Assembly (NCBI RefSeq): GCF_003987395.1
Contig: NZ_PIPT01000003.1
Coordinates: 244,300-308,299 of the forward strand
Source: Pseudidiomarina aquimaris
GTDB taxonomy: Bacteria; Pseudomonadota; Gammaproteobacteria; Enterobacterales; Alteromonadaceae
Direction of reading: 5' to 3'
DNA: 64,000 nucleotides
A program made the position numbers and the translations under genes. The notes below the pieces were generated by a model. The model saw only the letters and a list, made by a program, of their open reading frames with translations. It was not told where the DNA came from and searched no databases. Positions 36,456 through 46,085 of this stretch are shown one piece after another (the stretch's first letter is position 1; every line of letters starts with the position of its first letter).

Positions 36456-36963
36456 AGCGATGGGCGCGTGCTTGCCATGCGCTCACCACCGACTGCCGCC
36501 ACAGAAGTCGTATAACGAAGTAACCGATAAAACTGGCGAGCGTGCCCAGCACTAAACAGCCAAGCAAAAACGCGGGTCCTAAGGTGGTAATGCTGTCAGC
36601 AAGCCATTGCCAAGAGAGTTCAAAGTGGAACGGTTGCGACGGGGCACCAATAATCCAAGTGCCAACCACATAGCAGAAATAAAACAGTGGCGGCATGGTA
36701 ATTGGGTTGGAAACCCAAACCAGCGCTACCGATAACGGTAGATTTACACGAAACGGAATAGCGAGTGCGGCGGCCAGAACCATTTGAAAGGGCACAGGAA
36801 TAAACGCGCAAAACAAGCCAATGGCAAAGGCGCCAGAGGCGGAACGGCGATTTAAGTGCCAGAGGTTGGCATCGTGCAGCAGTTTTCCGAAGATTTTTAA
36901 ACTGCGGCTACTTTTGATGGCCTCATGGTTTGGCATGATGCGTTGAAAAAACTTTCTCGGCAT
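36442..36963 (-). CDS. DUF2062 membrane protein
   Basis: A 173-residue protein with a basic N-terminus (MPRKFFQRIMPNHEAIK) and three or four membrane helices. The block ASGAFAIGLFCAFIPVPFQM and VWVSNPITMPPLFYFCYVVG is the DUF2062 signature. The function of the family is not established; the region is sometimes seen fused to glycosyltransferases. It ends in basic residues (HRFKKK). It is divergent from comEC and overlaps the lolE end convergently. Confidence 0.85.
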   Translation of the reverse strand: MPRKFFQRIMPNHEAIKSSRSLKIFGKLLHDANLWHLNRRSASGAFAIGLFCAFIPVPFQMVLAAALAIPFRVNLPLSVALVWVSNPITMPPLFYFCYVVGTWIIGAPSQPFHFELSWQWLADSITTLGPAFLLGCLVLGTLASFIGYFVIRLLWRQSVVSAWQARAHRFKKK

Positions 36964-37017
36964 AGTTCGCTGGCTCGTTCCATTAAAGTTAAATTGCGAA
37001 AATAAGGTACAACATCC

Positions 37018-39312
37018 ATGGATAGGTGGTTGTGCGCATTCCTCGGCGGTTTCGCCTTAAGTTTCTTTTTCCATCACCCAGCCGATGTTGTGCAGCTGAC
37101 GCTACTTGCGATCTTGGCCAGCTTTTGCATCGTGCTTAACTATTGTACACGGCTTCCTAGCTTTTTTTTAGGGGGCGTATTGTGCGGGATTCTTTGGGGC
37201 GCTGGCAACGCTTATTTGCTGACTAGCAGGCATGTTGCGGCGGATTGGTTTGCGCAAGATGTCACGCTTACGTTACAAGTGAGTGAGGTGACAGCGACGT
37301 CGCCAGCGTCGTGGCGGGTTGCCGCACATGTGATCAGTAGCCCTACCGACTTGTCAAAACCAGCTCCCCAACAGTTACGCCTGTATTGGTACGAGCCGCA
37401 TGCCGATGGACCACAACGCATGCCGCGACAAGGTGAGCACTGGCGCATGGTGACGCGCTTGAAAGCGCCACAAGGTACACGGAATCAGGGCAGCATGCGC
37501 TATCACCGCCATCTACTGGGGCAGAACATTCAGGCCCTCGGTACCATTCGTCGTGGCGAATTGCTTGGCGGCACGCCCACTGTCCGCCAGCGCTTGGTCA
37601 GTGAATTACAACGCGCACTTACCGATGTGCCGTTAGCTGGTGTGTTGCTGGCGCTCCTGGTTGGCGAGCGCTTCGCCTTAAGCAACGATGACTGGCAGGT
37701 TGTGCAGCGCACGGGACTCGCACACCTGTTGGCCATTTCAGGTATGCATCTATCCTTGGTCACAGGGTTCGCTTTCGCACTGGCTTGGCAACTATTGGCT
37801 CGAACTCAGCGCAAGCGTGGGCGACGCGAACAGTTGAACTTGTGGTCGCTCACACCGTGGTTGGCACTGCCGTTGGGACTTCTGTACGCATGGTTGGCTG
37901 GCTTTGCCATTGCCACCTTACGTGCATTGTTAATGTTATTAGTGATTTGGTGGCATAAAGCTTACGCCTGCCGCGTAAGTTCTTGGCGCGTATTGCTACG
38001 AGCTGTGGTGGTGGTTATTTTGCTGCAACCCATGGCGCCGCTGAGTCTGGGATTTTGGCTTTCAGTGGGCGCTGTGCTGAGTATTTTGTGGATGAGCTGG
38101 CGCTGGCCAACCTACCGAGGACGATGGGCCAAGTTACGTGCGCTTTGGCGTTTTGAATGGCTGATCACCTTGCTGTTTGTGCCGGTCATGGCCGCTAGCT
38201 TCGGCGGCGTTGCAAGCGCTGCGGCGTTAACGAATTTGCTCGTGGTGCCCTTGGTGAGCTTTTGGGTATTGCCGATGGGCTTGGTAGGGCTCGGCTTTGC
38301 GGTTCTCGCACAGACCGCTTGGGCACAGTGGTGGTTCGCCCTCGCCATTTGGCCATTAGCGCAATTGTGGCCGGCGCTCAGCAACTTAGCGGCGCAACCG
38401 TGGCAATGGTTACCAGCAGTGAACTTACCACCTTGGCCCTGGTTAGCTGTGGGTGTGACACTGCTGGTGTTGCCGCTGCGGTGGCGTTGGCGTTTGCTCG
38501 CTTGCACCGCGCTTAGTTTTGCCTTTCTGGTGACTCAGGCAATGCCACCAAGTGCCACCTACCAATTACACGTATTAGACGTCGAACAAGGCAGTGCCAT
38601 GGTGCTAGAACGGCAAGGGCATGCGCTGCTGATTGATACCGGCGCAAGCTGGGAAGGGCATGGCTCGATGGCCGAGCGCGTCATCATGCCATTTCTTGAT
38701 GGGCGTCGCTTGCGGCCTGAAATTGGTTTTATCACTCACACCGATCGTGATCACGAAGGGGGTTATGCAACCGTAGCTGCCGCTTACCCGCAACTGCGCT
38801 GGTATGGCGGGCATAAAGGCGCACCTTGCTTGGCTGGGCAGCAGGGCAATTGGCGCGGTGTCTCCTGGCAGGTTCTACATCCTCGCCAAGCAAGCGAACG
38901 CGGCAACCATAGTAACAACAGCTCCTGCGTACTGTTGCTCAAGCTAGGGCAGGTCAAAGTATTGGTTACTGGTGATATTGAGAAGCGCTCAGAGCGACAA
39001 TTATTGGCTGAATTGGCACCCTTACAAGCGGATATTTTACTGGTGCCGCACCATGGCAGTAAAAGTTCTTCTGAAAGTTATTTCGTCCGGCATGTACAGC
39101 CTGCCGCCGCGCTACTGAGTCGCGGACGCAACTCAGCCTATGGCCACCCCCATGAACAGGTTGTGTCCACCTATAAAAATTTAAAAATCGCACTTGTCGA
39201 CACGGCGCGAGGCGGGCAGATAACCTTGCACAGCGACGGTGTAACATGGTGGTTAGAACAACCCTTTTCAGCGGCACTAGGTTATTGGTTTGATGCGGAA
39301 ACTAGCCAGTAA
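37018..39312 (+). CDS. comEC: ComEC/Rec2-family DNA-uptake channel
   Basis: A 764-residue inner-membrane protein required for passage of single-stranded DNA during natural transformation. Order: DUF4131-type N-terminal region with membrane helices (1-200), the Competence domain (about 205-470; LAHLLAISGMHLSLVTGF is the typical motif), and a C-terminal metallo-beta-lactamase-like domain (about 510-740) with LDVEQGSAMVL, THTDRDHEGGY and VPHHGSKSSS. The metal-binding His and Asp residues of that domain appear to be kept, so nuclease activity is plausible. It is followed by msbA after 51 bp, as in many gammaproteobacteria. Confidence 0.95.
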   Translation: MDRWLCAFLGGFALSFFFHHPADVVQLTLLAILASFCIVLNYCTRLPSFFLGGVLCGILWGAGNAYLLTSRHVAADWFAQDVTLTLQVSEVTATSPASWRVAAHVISSPTDLSKPAPQQLRLYWYEPHADGPQRMPRQGEHWRMVTRLKAPQGTRNQGSMRYHRHLLGQNIQALGTIRRGELLGGTPTVRQRLVSELQRALTDVPLAGVLLALLVGERFALSNDDWQVVQRTGLAHLLAISGMHLSLVTGFAFALAWQLLARTQRKRGRREQLNLWSLTPWLALPLGLLYAWLAGFAIATLRALLMLLVIWWHKAYACRVSSWRVLLRAVVVVILLQPMAPLSLGFWLSVGAVLSILWMSWRWPTYRGRWAKLRALWRFEWLITLLFVPVMAASFGGVASAAALTNLLVVPLVSFWVLPMGLVGLGFAVLAQTAWAQWWFALAIWPLAQLWPALSNLAAQPWQWLPAVNLPPWPWLAVGVTLLVLPLRWRWRLLACTALSFAFLVTQAMPPSATYQLHVLDVEQGSAMVLERQGHALLIDTGASWEGHGSMAERVIMPFLDGRRLRPEIGFITHTDRDHEGGYATVAAAYPQLRWYGGHKGAPCLAGQQGNWRGVSWQVLHPRQASERGNHSNNSSCVLLLKLGQVKVLVTGDIEKRSERQLLAELAPLQADILLVPHHGSKSSSESYFVRHVQPAAALLSRGRNSAYGHPHEQVVSTYKNLKIALVDTARGGQITLHSDGVTWWLEQPFSAALGYWFDAETSQ

Positions 39313-39363
39313 GCGCAGAAAACGGTTAGAATGAGGCTATGATTTGCCACTAGAAGCTATTGC

Positions 39364-41115
39364 ATGAGTGCAGAGACAGTAAAACAAAAGACTTTTCGCC
39401 GTTTACTTGGCTACATTAAGCCTTATCGTGCGGCCTTTATTTTTTCTATTTTTGGCATGATTGGCTATGCCGCCGTCGACACCTTCTTTCTCTCCCAAAT
39501 TCAAACGCTTATTGATGACGGTTTAACCCAAAGCGACCCTAAAATATTACTCTATGGTGCGATCTTCGTGCCGGTGATTTTCATCCTGCGCGGGTTGTTT
39601 AATTTTATCTCGACCTACTTTCTTAATTGGGTGGGTTTTCGCGTGGTGACGTCGTTGCGACAGCAACTCTTTGACCATTTAGTGAAGCTACCTGTGGCTT
39701 TTCACGATCGGCATTCGACCGGTGATTTATTATCGAAACTGACTTACACCACCCAGCAGGTGGCGGAAGCTAGCAGCCGTGCGGTGATTGTATTGATCCG
39801 CGAGGGCGCTTATGTGATTGGCCTGCTGGCCTTGATGTTTTATCACAGTTGGTTGCTATCGTTGGTGTTTTTATTGATTGGTCCGATTATTGCCAAAATT
39901 GTCTCGGTGGTATCAAAACGCTTCCGTAAAGTCTCCAACCGTATTCAAAACGCGATGGGTGATGTCACCACGACCGCGGAGCAAATGCTCAACGGCCACA
40001 AAGTAGTGGTCATGTACGAAGGACAGAAACGCGAGTCAAAGCGCTTCGATAAAGTGACCGATTTCACCCGCAATCAGCATATGAAACTGGTTAACGCGCA
40101 AACGCTGAGTACCTCGGTGATTCAGTTGATTGCTTCATTCAGTTTGTCGATGGTGCTCGTGCTTGCAAGCTATCCAGAGATGCTCGAGCAATTGACCGCG
40201 GGGGCATTTACTACCATGCTGACTGCGATGATCATGCTGTTACGCCCATTGAAGCAGCTGACCACCGTCAACAGCGACTTCCAACGGGGTATCGCCGCGG
40301 CGCAGAGTATTTTCAGTATTCTCGACGAAAAAGCAGAAGATGACTCAGGTAAAAAACAGCTCGACCGAGCGCAAGGCGATATTCGCTTTGAGCATGTCAC
40401 CTTTAGCTATGATGACACCGAGTCGCCGGCATTGAGCGATGTCAGCTTTCATGTTGAACCGGGCAAGACACTAGCTCTCGTGGGGCGTTCCGGTAGTGGT
40501 AAATCGACCATCTCGAATCTGCTTGCGCGTTTTTACACGCCGCAAGAGGGCGTTATCAAGCTCGATGGTGTCGACATCTATGACTATAAATTAAAGTCGT
40601 TGCGGCGCCAGTTTGCCCTTGTGTCGCAACATGTGACCTTGTTCAATGACAGCATCGCCAACAATATCGCTTACGGTGCGCATGGCGAGATTTCGCCTGA
40701 ACGCCTACGCGAAGTGGCCGAGTTAGCCTATGTCACCGAGTTTACCGATAACCTTCCTAATGGCCTCGACACCATGGTCGGCGAAAATGGTGTGATGCTG
40801 TCAGGTGGTCAACGTCAACGCATCGCGATTGCGCGAGCGTTGTTGCGAGACGCACCTATTTTGATTTTGGATGAAGCCACCTCGGCGCTGGATACCGAAT
40901 CAGAGCGACATATCCAAACCGCTTTGCAAACCTTACAAAAAAATCGCACCTCGATCGTGATAGCACATCGCTTGTCGACGATTGAGAAAGCGGATGAGAT
41001 TCTCGTTTTGGAAGACGGTGGTGTGGTGGAACGTGGTAGCCATCAAGCACTGTTAGAGCAAGAGGGTGCCTACTACCAACTGTACAGCCTGCAATTTAGC
41101 GGCGAGCTTGGCTAA
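39364..41115 (+). CDS. msbA: Lipid A flippase MsbA
   Basis: A 583-residue ABC exporter that flips core-lipid A across the inner membrane. A six-helix transmembrane domain (about 20-315) is followed by a nucleotide-binding domain with Walker A GRSGSGKST (about 374-382), Q-loop LVSQHVTLFND, signature LSGGQRQRIAIARALL, Walker B ILILDEATSALD and switch His IAHRLSTIE. The length equals that of E. coli MsbA (582). Its stop overlaps the lpxK start (TAATG), the usual msbA-lpxK coupling. Confidence 0.97.
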   Translation: MSAETVKQKTFRRLLGYIKPYRAAFIFSIFGMIGYAAVDTFFLSQIQTLIDDGLTQSDPKILLYGAIFVPVIFILRGLFNFISTYFLNWVGFRVVTSLRQQLFDHLVKLPVAFHDRHSTGDLLSKLTYTTQQVAEASSRAVIVLIREGAYVIGLLALMFYHSWLLSLVFLLIGPIIAKIVSVVSKRFRKVSNRIQNAMGDVTTTAEQMLNGHKVVVMYEGQKRESKRFDKVTDFTRNQHMKLVNAQTLSTSVIQLIASFSLSMVLVLASYPEMLEQLTAGAFTTMLTAMIMLLRPLKQLTTVNSDFQRGIAAAQSIFSILDEKAEDDSGKKQLDRAQGDIRFEHVTFSYDDTESPALSDVSFHVEPGKTLALVGRSGSGKSTISNLLARFYTPQEGVIKLDGVDIYDYKLKSLRRQFALVSQHVTLFNDSIANNIAYGAHGEISPERLREVAELAYVTEFTDNLPNGLDTMVGENGVMLSGGQRQRIAIARALLRDAPILILDEATSALDTESERHIQTALQTLQKNRTSIVIAHRLSTIEKADEILVLEDGGVVERGSHQALLEQEGAYYQLYSLQFSGELG

Positions 41116-42098
41116 TGGCTCTTACCGACGCTTGGTACCGACGACGCGTTACTTGGTGGCTGTGGCTCTTGTTGCCGCTGCACGGGTTGTTCGTGCTGGT
41201 CAGTCGTTGGCGTCGTAAAGCAGTGCTGGCGAACCCGCCGAAGCCGTTACCGGTGCCGGTCATTGTGGTTGGCAATATTACTGTCGGTGGCACCGGGAAA
41301 ACCCCTGTCACCCTGGCGTTAGTGCAGCACTTGCAGGCACAAGGCGAAAAACCTGCGATTATCTCGCGGGGCTATGGCGGCAAGGGACCTTTTCCACTGA
41401 CCGTAACCTCAACGACCGCCGCGCAAGCCTGCGGCGATGAACCCTTACTTCTCGCGCGGCGAGCACAAGTTCCAGTCGTGGTAGCGCCGAATCGAGTTGC
41501 TGCGGCACTGCAAGCCTTAGCTCAAGCGCCAGAAACCACTGTCATTATTAGTGACGATGGTCTCCAACATTACCGCTTATCACGGCAGTTTGAGATTGCC
41601 GTCATCGATGCTAAGCGCGGGCTCGGTAATGGTTGGTGTCTACCGATTGGCCCGTTGCGCGAGAGTCCTGAGCGTCTGCAAAGTGTCGATGCAGTGATTG
41701 TGAATGGCGAAGCACCACAACTTGACGGATTCACCATGCAGTTGCACAGCCAAGGTTGGCGCCGCGTGCATGATGACAGCCGCTGTGAACAGTTACCCGA
41801 AGGGCGTACTCTCGCACTCGCGGGTATCGGCAATCCACAGCGTTTTTTTGATACCGTGCAAGAGGTAGAAACGCGCAGCATGACCTGCAAGGCCTATCCA
41901 GACCACTACGCCTTCACGGCAAACGACGCAAAAGAATTGCGTGACTACGACGTCATTTTAATGACTGAGAAAGATGCGATGAAATGGCGCTCATTTGCTA
42001 GCGAACATTGCTATTATTTACCCGTAGCAGCACAGTTGCCAGATACTTTCTGGCAGCAGCTTGATGCTGCGCTTGAGAGGTTTCACCATGGCACTTGA
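41115..42098 (+). CDS. lpxK: Tetraacyldisaccharide 4'-kinase
   Basis: A 327-residue membrane-associated kinase that adds the 4'-phosphate to the lipid A precursor disaccharide. An N-terminal hydrophobic helix (WWLWLLLPLHGLFVLV) is followed by the P-loop VGNITVGGTGKTPVT (about 52-66). ISRGYGGKG, CGDEPLLLARR and SDDGLQHYRL are conserved LpxK blocks, and VILMTEKDAMKW lies near the end. It overlaps msbA by 1 bp and the ycaR-like gene by 11 bp, so it belongs to one lipid A/Kdo operon. Confidence 0.97.
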   Translation: MALTDAWYRRRVTWWLWLLLPLHGLFVLVSRWRRKAVLANPPKPLPVPVIVVGNITVGGTGKTPVTLALVQHLQAQGEKPAIISRGYGGKGPFPLTVTSTTAAQACGDEPLLLARRAQVPVVVAPNRVAAALQALAQAPETTVIISDDGLQHYRLSRQFEIAVIDAKRGLGNGWCLPIGPLRESPERLQSVDAVIVNGEAPQLDGFTMQLHSQGWRRVHDDSRCEQLPEGRTLALAGIGNPQRFFDTVQEVETRSMTCKAYPDHYAFTANDAKELRDYDVILMTEKDAMKWRSFASEHCYYLPVAAQLPDTFWQQLDAALERFHHGT

Positions 42099-42285
42099 TG
42101 AACGCACGCTCGCACTCCTTGCCTGCCCGTTATGTAAAGGTAGGCTGGTTTGGAACGCTGCGACCGCAGAGCTAATTTGTCGCGGCGATCGCTTGGCTTA
42201 TCCGGTGCGAGACGATATTCCTTTTTTACTTCGTAGCGAAGCGCGTGAGCTAAGCGCTGCTGATTTGGAGCAACTGCCGAAATGA
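42088..42285 (+). CDS. ycaR: Trm112/YcaR-family small protein
   Basis: A 65-residue zinc-ribbon-like protein of the Trm112 family. [13 protein letters not shown] provides one Cys pair; the second expected pair is reduced to a single Cys ([21 protein letters not shown]), as in E. coli YcaR. Function in bacteria is unclear. It lies in the conserved lpxK-ycaR-kdsB order. ATG 42088 has GAGAGG 7 nt upstream; the frame from 42061 lies inside lpxK and is not needed. Its stop overlaps kdsB by 4 bp. Confidence 0.9.
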   Translation: MALDERTLALLACPLCKGRLVWNAATAELICRGDRLAYPVRDDIPFLLRSEARELSAADLEQLPK

Positions 42286-43034
42286 GTTTCACCGTAATTA
42301 TTCCAGCACGATATGCCTCAACCCGATTACCGGGTAAGCCCCTCGCCATGATTGGCAATAAGTCGATGATCCAGCGGGTTTACGAACGCGCGGCTGCGGC
42401 GGGTGCCGCAGAAGTGATTGTCGCCACGGATGATCAGCGCATCGTCGACGCTGTTGAGGCTTTTGGTGGCCGTGCCATGCTGACCGCAAGTCACCATCAA
42501 TCGGGAACGGAACGTATTGCCGAAGTCATTGATTACTTAGCTATCGCGGACGATCAAGTCGTGGTAAATGTGCAGGGGGATGAGCCCTTTATTCCGCCGG
42601 AAATTATTCGCCAAGTTGCCGATAACTTAATGAATCAACGCGCGGCACAAATGGCTACTTTAGCGGTGCCGATTAGCAATTTAGAAGAAGTGAAAAATCC
42701 GAATGCGGTGAAAGTTGTTACGGATGCGAACGGCTATGCATTGTATTTTTCGCGGGCGCCTATCCCTTACGAACGGGATGCTTTGAGCCATGACAAAATC
42801 GGTGAGCAGGCAGCCTATATGCGCCATATCGGTATTTACGCTTATCGCGCCGGTTTTGTCTGGCGTTATGTGGAGTGGGAGCCGAGTCCGTTAGAAGCCA
42901 TTGAGTCGCTCGAGCAGTTGCGTGTGTTATGGTACGGCGAACGTATTCACGTCGCCGAGGCGATTGCCAATCCGCCGGCTGGCATTGATACGCCAGCCGA
43001 CTTGGATCGCGCAAACCGCGAGTTACTTGACTAA
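42282..43034 (+). CDS. kdsB: CMP-Kdo synthetase (3-deoxy-manno-octulosonate cytidylyltransferase)
   Basis: A 250-residue enzyme that activates Kdo with CTP for lipopolysaccharide inner-core synthesis. [18 protein letters not shown] (nucleotide-binding N-terminus), [30 protein letters not shown] and [11 protein letters not shown] are the family landmarks. Length is normal. It is the last gene of the msbA-lpxK-ycaR-kdsB block and overlaps the convergent RND gene by 12 bp at its 3' end, with no terminator between them. Confidence 0.97.
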   Translation: MSFTVIIPARYASTRLPGKPLAMIGNKSMIQRVYERAAAAGAAEVIVATDDQRIVDAVEAFGGRAMLTASHHQSGTERIAEVIDYLAIADDQVVVNVQGDEPFIPPEIIRQVADNLMNQRAAQMATLAVPISNLEEVKNPNAVKVVTDANGYALYFSRAPIPYERDALSHDKIGEQAAYMRHIGIYAYRAGFVWRYVEWEPSPLEAIESLEQLRVLWYGERIHVAEAIANPPAGIDTPADLDRANRELLD

Positions 43035-46000
43035 GCCGATACGGTCGACCATCCCTCTGGCGCGTGCTTTCAGCGCGTGCCAGCGTTCGCGCCACCACAG
43101 CAAGCGAGCGTATACGTAGGGCACTAGGAACAGACTGGTCAGTGTCGACAATAGTAAACCACCAATAATCGAGATCGCCATCGGTGCGTACGGCGGGCCG
43201 TCGCCACCGATTTGCGTCGTACCAAACGCCAACGGCACTAAGCCCAAGACGGTGGTTGCCACGGTCATCAGGATCGGTCGTAAACGACTCACACTGCCTT
43301 CAATCACAGCCTCTTCCAAGCTATGACCTGCGGCGAGCAGCTGATTGATACGGTCGACCAAGACGATGCCGTTGTTCACCACGATTCCCATCAGGATCAG
43401 AATACCTATCATCGCCATCACGTCCATGCTTTGGCCAGTGAGCATCAGTGCCCAGAACACGCCGACGATAGAGAACAGTAACGAGGTGATCACTGAGGTA
43501 GGTAACAGCACCGACTCAAACAACGCTGCCATAACAATGTAAATCATCACCACTGCAAGCAACGTGTTGACCAGCATGACGTTCTCGGCTTCTTGCTGAC
43601 GCTGGAAGCTACCATCAAGCGACCAAGTATAACCATCCGGTAGGGTAACTTGATTGAGCAGCGTGGTGATTTGTTCCCGCGCTTGGTCAAGCGTCAGTTC
43701 GTCGCTATTCAAGTTGGCTTGGATAGCCAACGAGGTGCGGCGGTCGAGGCGGCGAATGGCGCCGAGGCGCGGTTCAATGCGAAAATCAGCCACTGCAGCT
43801 AATGGCACTGTACGGCCATCGACTTGACTAATGGGTAGGTTCTGCAAGGCTTCGAGTGAGGTTTCCAAGTCTTTGTCAAAGGCAATACGCAAGGGGACTT
43901 CGCCATTCAGGTCACCGCGGAACGAGCGTAACCGATTGCCGCGCAATGCCGTTGCTAATTGCTGTGCCACGGCGGCGGAGCTTAGACCAAGATTATGTGC
44001 ACGCTCTCGATCAATGGTCACTAAATACTCAAACTGCCCGGCATCGGTTTCGCTACGCAGGTCATTCAAGCCTTCAATCGACGCTAACAGCGGAATAAAG
44101 CGGGCACTGAGCTCTTGCAGCACTTCGGTCGATTGGCCGTTGAGCGTAATGCGTACGCCTTCGCCGCCACCACCCCAACCAAATTGCGGCTCGCTGCGGA
44201 GCATTTTGGGGAATTGCTCACGCATTTGATTCATCAGCTCGCTCATTTTGACCGGACGATCTGGCTTCATCAATAAGGTCGAAATCGCATAGTTCGGCGT
44301 GTAATAGCTGTAGACTGCGTCAATGTAAAAAGCGTCTTGATTGGCGTAGAGAAACTCCTCCATGCGCGCGACTTCGGCTTCAACCTCGGCCAAGCTGTAT
44401 TGCTGATGCAAGTTATAGTTAAGAAACAGTCGGTCATTAAAGCCTTCGTCTTGTTGGTCCCCCGAAACTGCCCCCAAAGGAATAACAATCGTTGCCAAAA
44501 TTAAGAACGCGAACAAGCCTGTCCAACGCGGATGGCGCCAGCTCCATTGCAATGCTTTGCGATAGCGAGAAGGGCGATGTTGTGGCTTTTTGCTGCCCAT
44601 GACTTTGGTCAGTTTGCTAGCTAACAATGGGATCAGCGTTTGCGCAATGAGCAAAGATGCAAGGAGCGACAAGCAAATCGCTACTGCAGTGTGTTCCAGG
44701 AAGATAGTGATATCGATTTTTTTGCCGAAGATATTTGGCAAGAACACAATGGCGGTGGTTAACGTACCCGCCAGCACAGCTAACGAGACGTTGCCAACAC
44801 CTTGTAAGGTCGCTTGCTCACTTTGCAAACCTTGTTCAACTTCATATTGGATACTTTCGGTGATAACCACGGCATTATCGACCAGCATACCGATGGCTAA
44901 CATTAATCCCATCAAGCTTAAAACATTGAGTGAATAGCCAAGAAAGTACATGCCGCCCAAAGCGATACAAATAGCGATGGGTACGGAGAGCACCACCACC
45001 AGCGTGGTAACGATGTTACGTAAGAACAAAAACAGCACGATAAACGACAAACCGGCACCGATCAGGCCAGCAAGCAGCAAGTCATGCAAAGAGGTTTTCA
45101 CACTTGCGGCGGTGTCGTCCATAACGAACAAATTAATGCCATCAAACTGCGGGTCATTGCGGATCTCATCCACGACCGCCCGCACACGGTCGGAGACTTC
45201 GACCAAGTTCTGTGAGGACTCTTTGAATACGTCCATACCAATGGCATAGACTTGGTCGAGGTGACGCCCGTCGGTTTTGCGTGGCATTTCACGTTGTACG
45301 GTAGCGATGTCGCCAAGTTTTAACTGTGACGTTATCGGGAACTGGCGAATTTCGTATTCCGATTGGAATTCACCCACCGGATTTACCAAAATACGCTCGT
45401 TTTCGTTCTCAATATAGCCCGCCGTAAGAGAAAAGTTAGCTGCGCGCAAACGCGCAGTAATAGCGGCCGCCGAGAGGCGGTGCTGCAACAGTTTTGCTTG
45501 GTCTAAACGAATGACAATTTGCTGTTTTTCAACACCATAAAGTGTCACTTGTGAGACGCCATCCACGCGCTCAATCGGCCGTCTTAGGCTGCGATCGAGC
45601 AAGTCGTAGGCGTTATTCAAATCACGCTGACTCGAAATCCTCAGTTGGAACACCGGCATGTCTTCAGTATTGAATTGCATGACTTGGATGCGTTCCACGT
45701 CGTCTGGCAATAGATGTTTTATGCCATCGACCTTTTCGCGCGCTTCAATACTTTTTGAATTGATGTCTTCGCCCCACTCAAACTGCAACACGACTTGCGC
45801 GTTGTCGCTGGTGGAAAACGAACGCATACGCTTAATGTCGGTAATGGTCGCCAGCGCTTCTTCCAACGGTCGGGTGATCAGACGTTCGACCTCGGCCGGA
45901 CTGGAATTTGGGTAGGGGACGGTGACTACCATTTCTGGAATTTCAATGCCGGGAAACTTTTCCAGCGGCAAGAGGCGCGAACTGATCGCGCCTAACAGCA

Positions 46001-46085
46001 GCATTGAAATAAACAGCATACAAATGGTAACAGGGCGTTTTAGCGCCAAACGCGCTAGGCTTGCGCCAATTTCTGCCGCACTCAT
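43023..46085 (-). CDS. RND-family efflux permease, second of a tandem pair
   Basis: A 1020-residue inner-membrane proton-driven transporter with two homologous halves of six helices and large periplasmic loops. [20 protein letters not shown] begins TM1, [14 protein letters not shown] is the TM4 relay region (Asp kept, with Asn next to it), and [12 protein letters not shown] is in the second half. The style is the HAE1/MdtBC-like drug-efflux group; the substrate is unknown. It overlaps the upstream RND gene by 4 bp, so the two pumps and one adaptor are one operon and could form a mixed trimer, as MdtB and MdtC do. Confidence 0.9.
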   Translation of the reverse strand: MSAAEIGASLARLALKRPVTICMLFISMLLLGAISSRLLPLEKFPGIEIPEMVVTVPYPNSSPAEVERLITRPLEEALATITDIKRMRSFSTSDNAQVVLQFEWGEDINSKSIEAREKVDGIKHLLPDDVERIQVMQFNTEDMPVFQLRISSQRDLNNAYDLLDRSLRRPIERVDGVSQVTLYGVEKQQIVIRLDQAKLLQHRLSAAAITARLRAANFSLTAGYIENENERILVNPVGEFQSEYEIRQFPITSQLKLGDIATVQREMPRKTDGRHLDQVYAIGMDVFKESSQNLVEVSDRVRAVVDEIRNDPQFDGINLFVMDDTAASVKTSLHDLLLAGLIGAGLSFIVLFLFLRNIVTTLVVVLSVPIAICIALGGMYFLGYSLNVLSLMGLMLAIGMLVDNAVVITESIQYEVEQGLQSEQATLQGVGNVSLAVLAGTLTTAIVFLPNIFGKKIDITIFLEHTAVAICLSLLASLLIAQTLIPLLASKLTKVMGSKKPQHRPSRYRKALQWSWRHPRWTGLFAFLILATIVIPLGAVSGDQQDEGFNDRLFLNYNLHQQYSLAEVEAEVARMEEFLYANQDAFYIDAVYSYYTPNYAISTLLMKPDRPVKMSELMNQMREQFPKMLRSEPQFGWGGGGEGVRITLNGQSTEVLQELSARFIPLLASIEGLNDLRSETDAGQFEYLVTIDRERAHNLGLSSAAVAQQLATALRGNRLRSFRGDLNGEVPLRIAFDKDLETSLEALQNLPISQVDGRTVPLAAVADFRIEPRLGAIRRLDRRTSLAIQANLNSDELTLDQAREQITTLLNQVTLPDGYTWSLDGSFQRQQEAENVMLVNTLLAVVMIYIVMAALFESVLLPTSVITSLLFSIVGVFWALMLTGQSMDVMAMIGILILMGIVVNNGIVLVDRINQLLAAGHSLEEAVIEGSVSRLRPILMTVATTVLGLVPLAFGTTQIGGDGPPYAPMAISIIGGLLLSTLTSLFLVPYVYARLLWWRERWHALKARARGMVDRIGLVK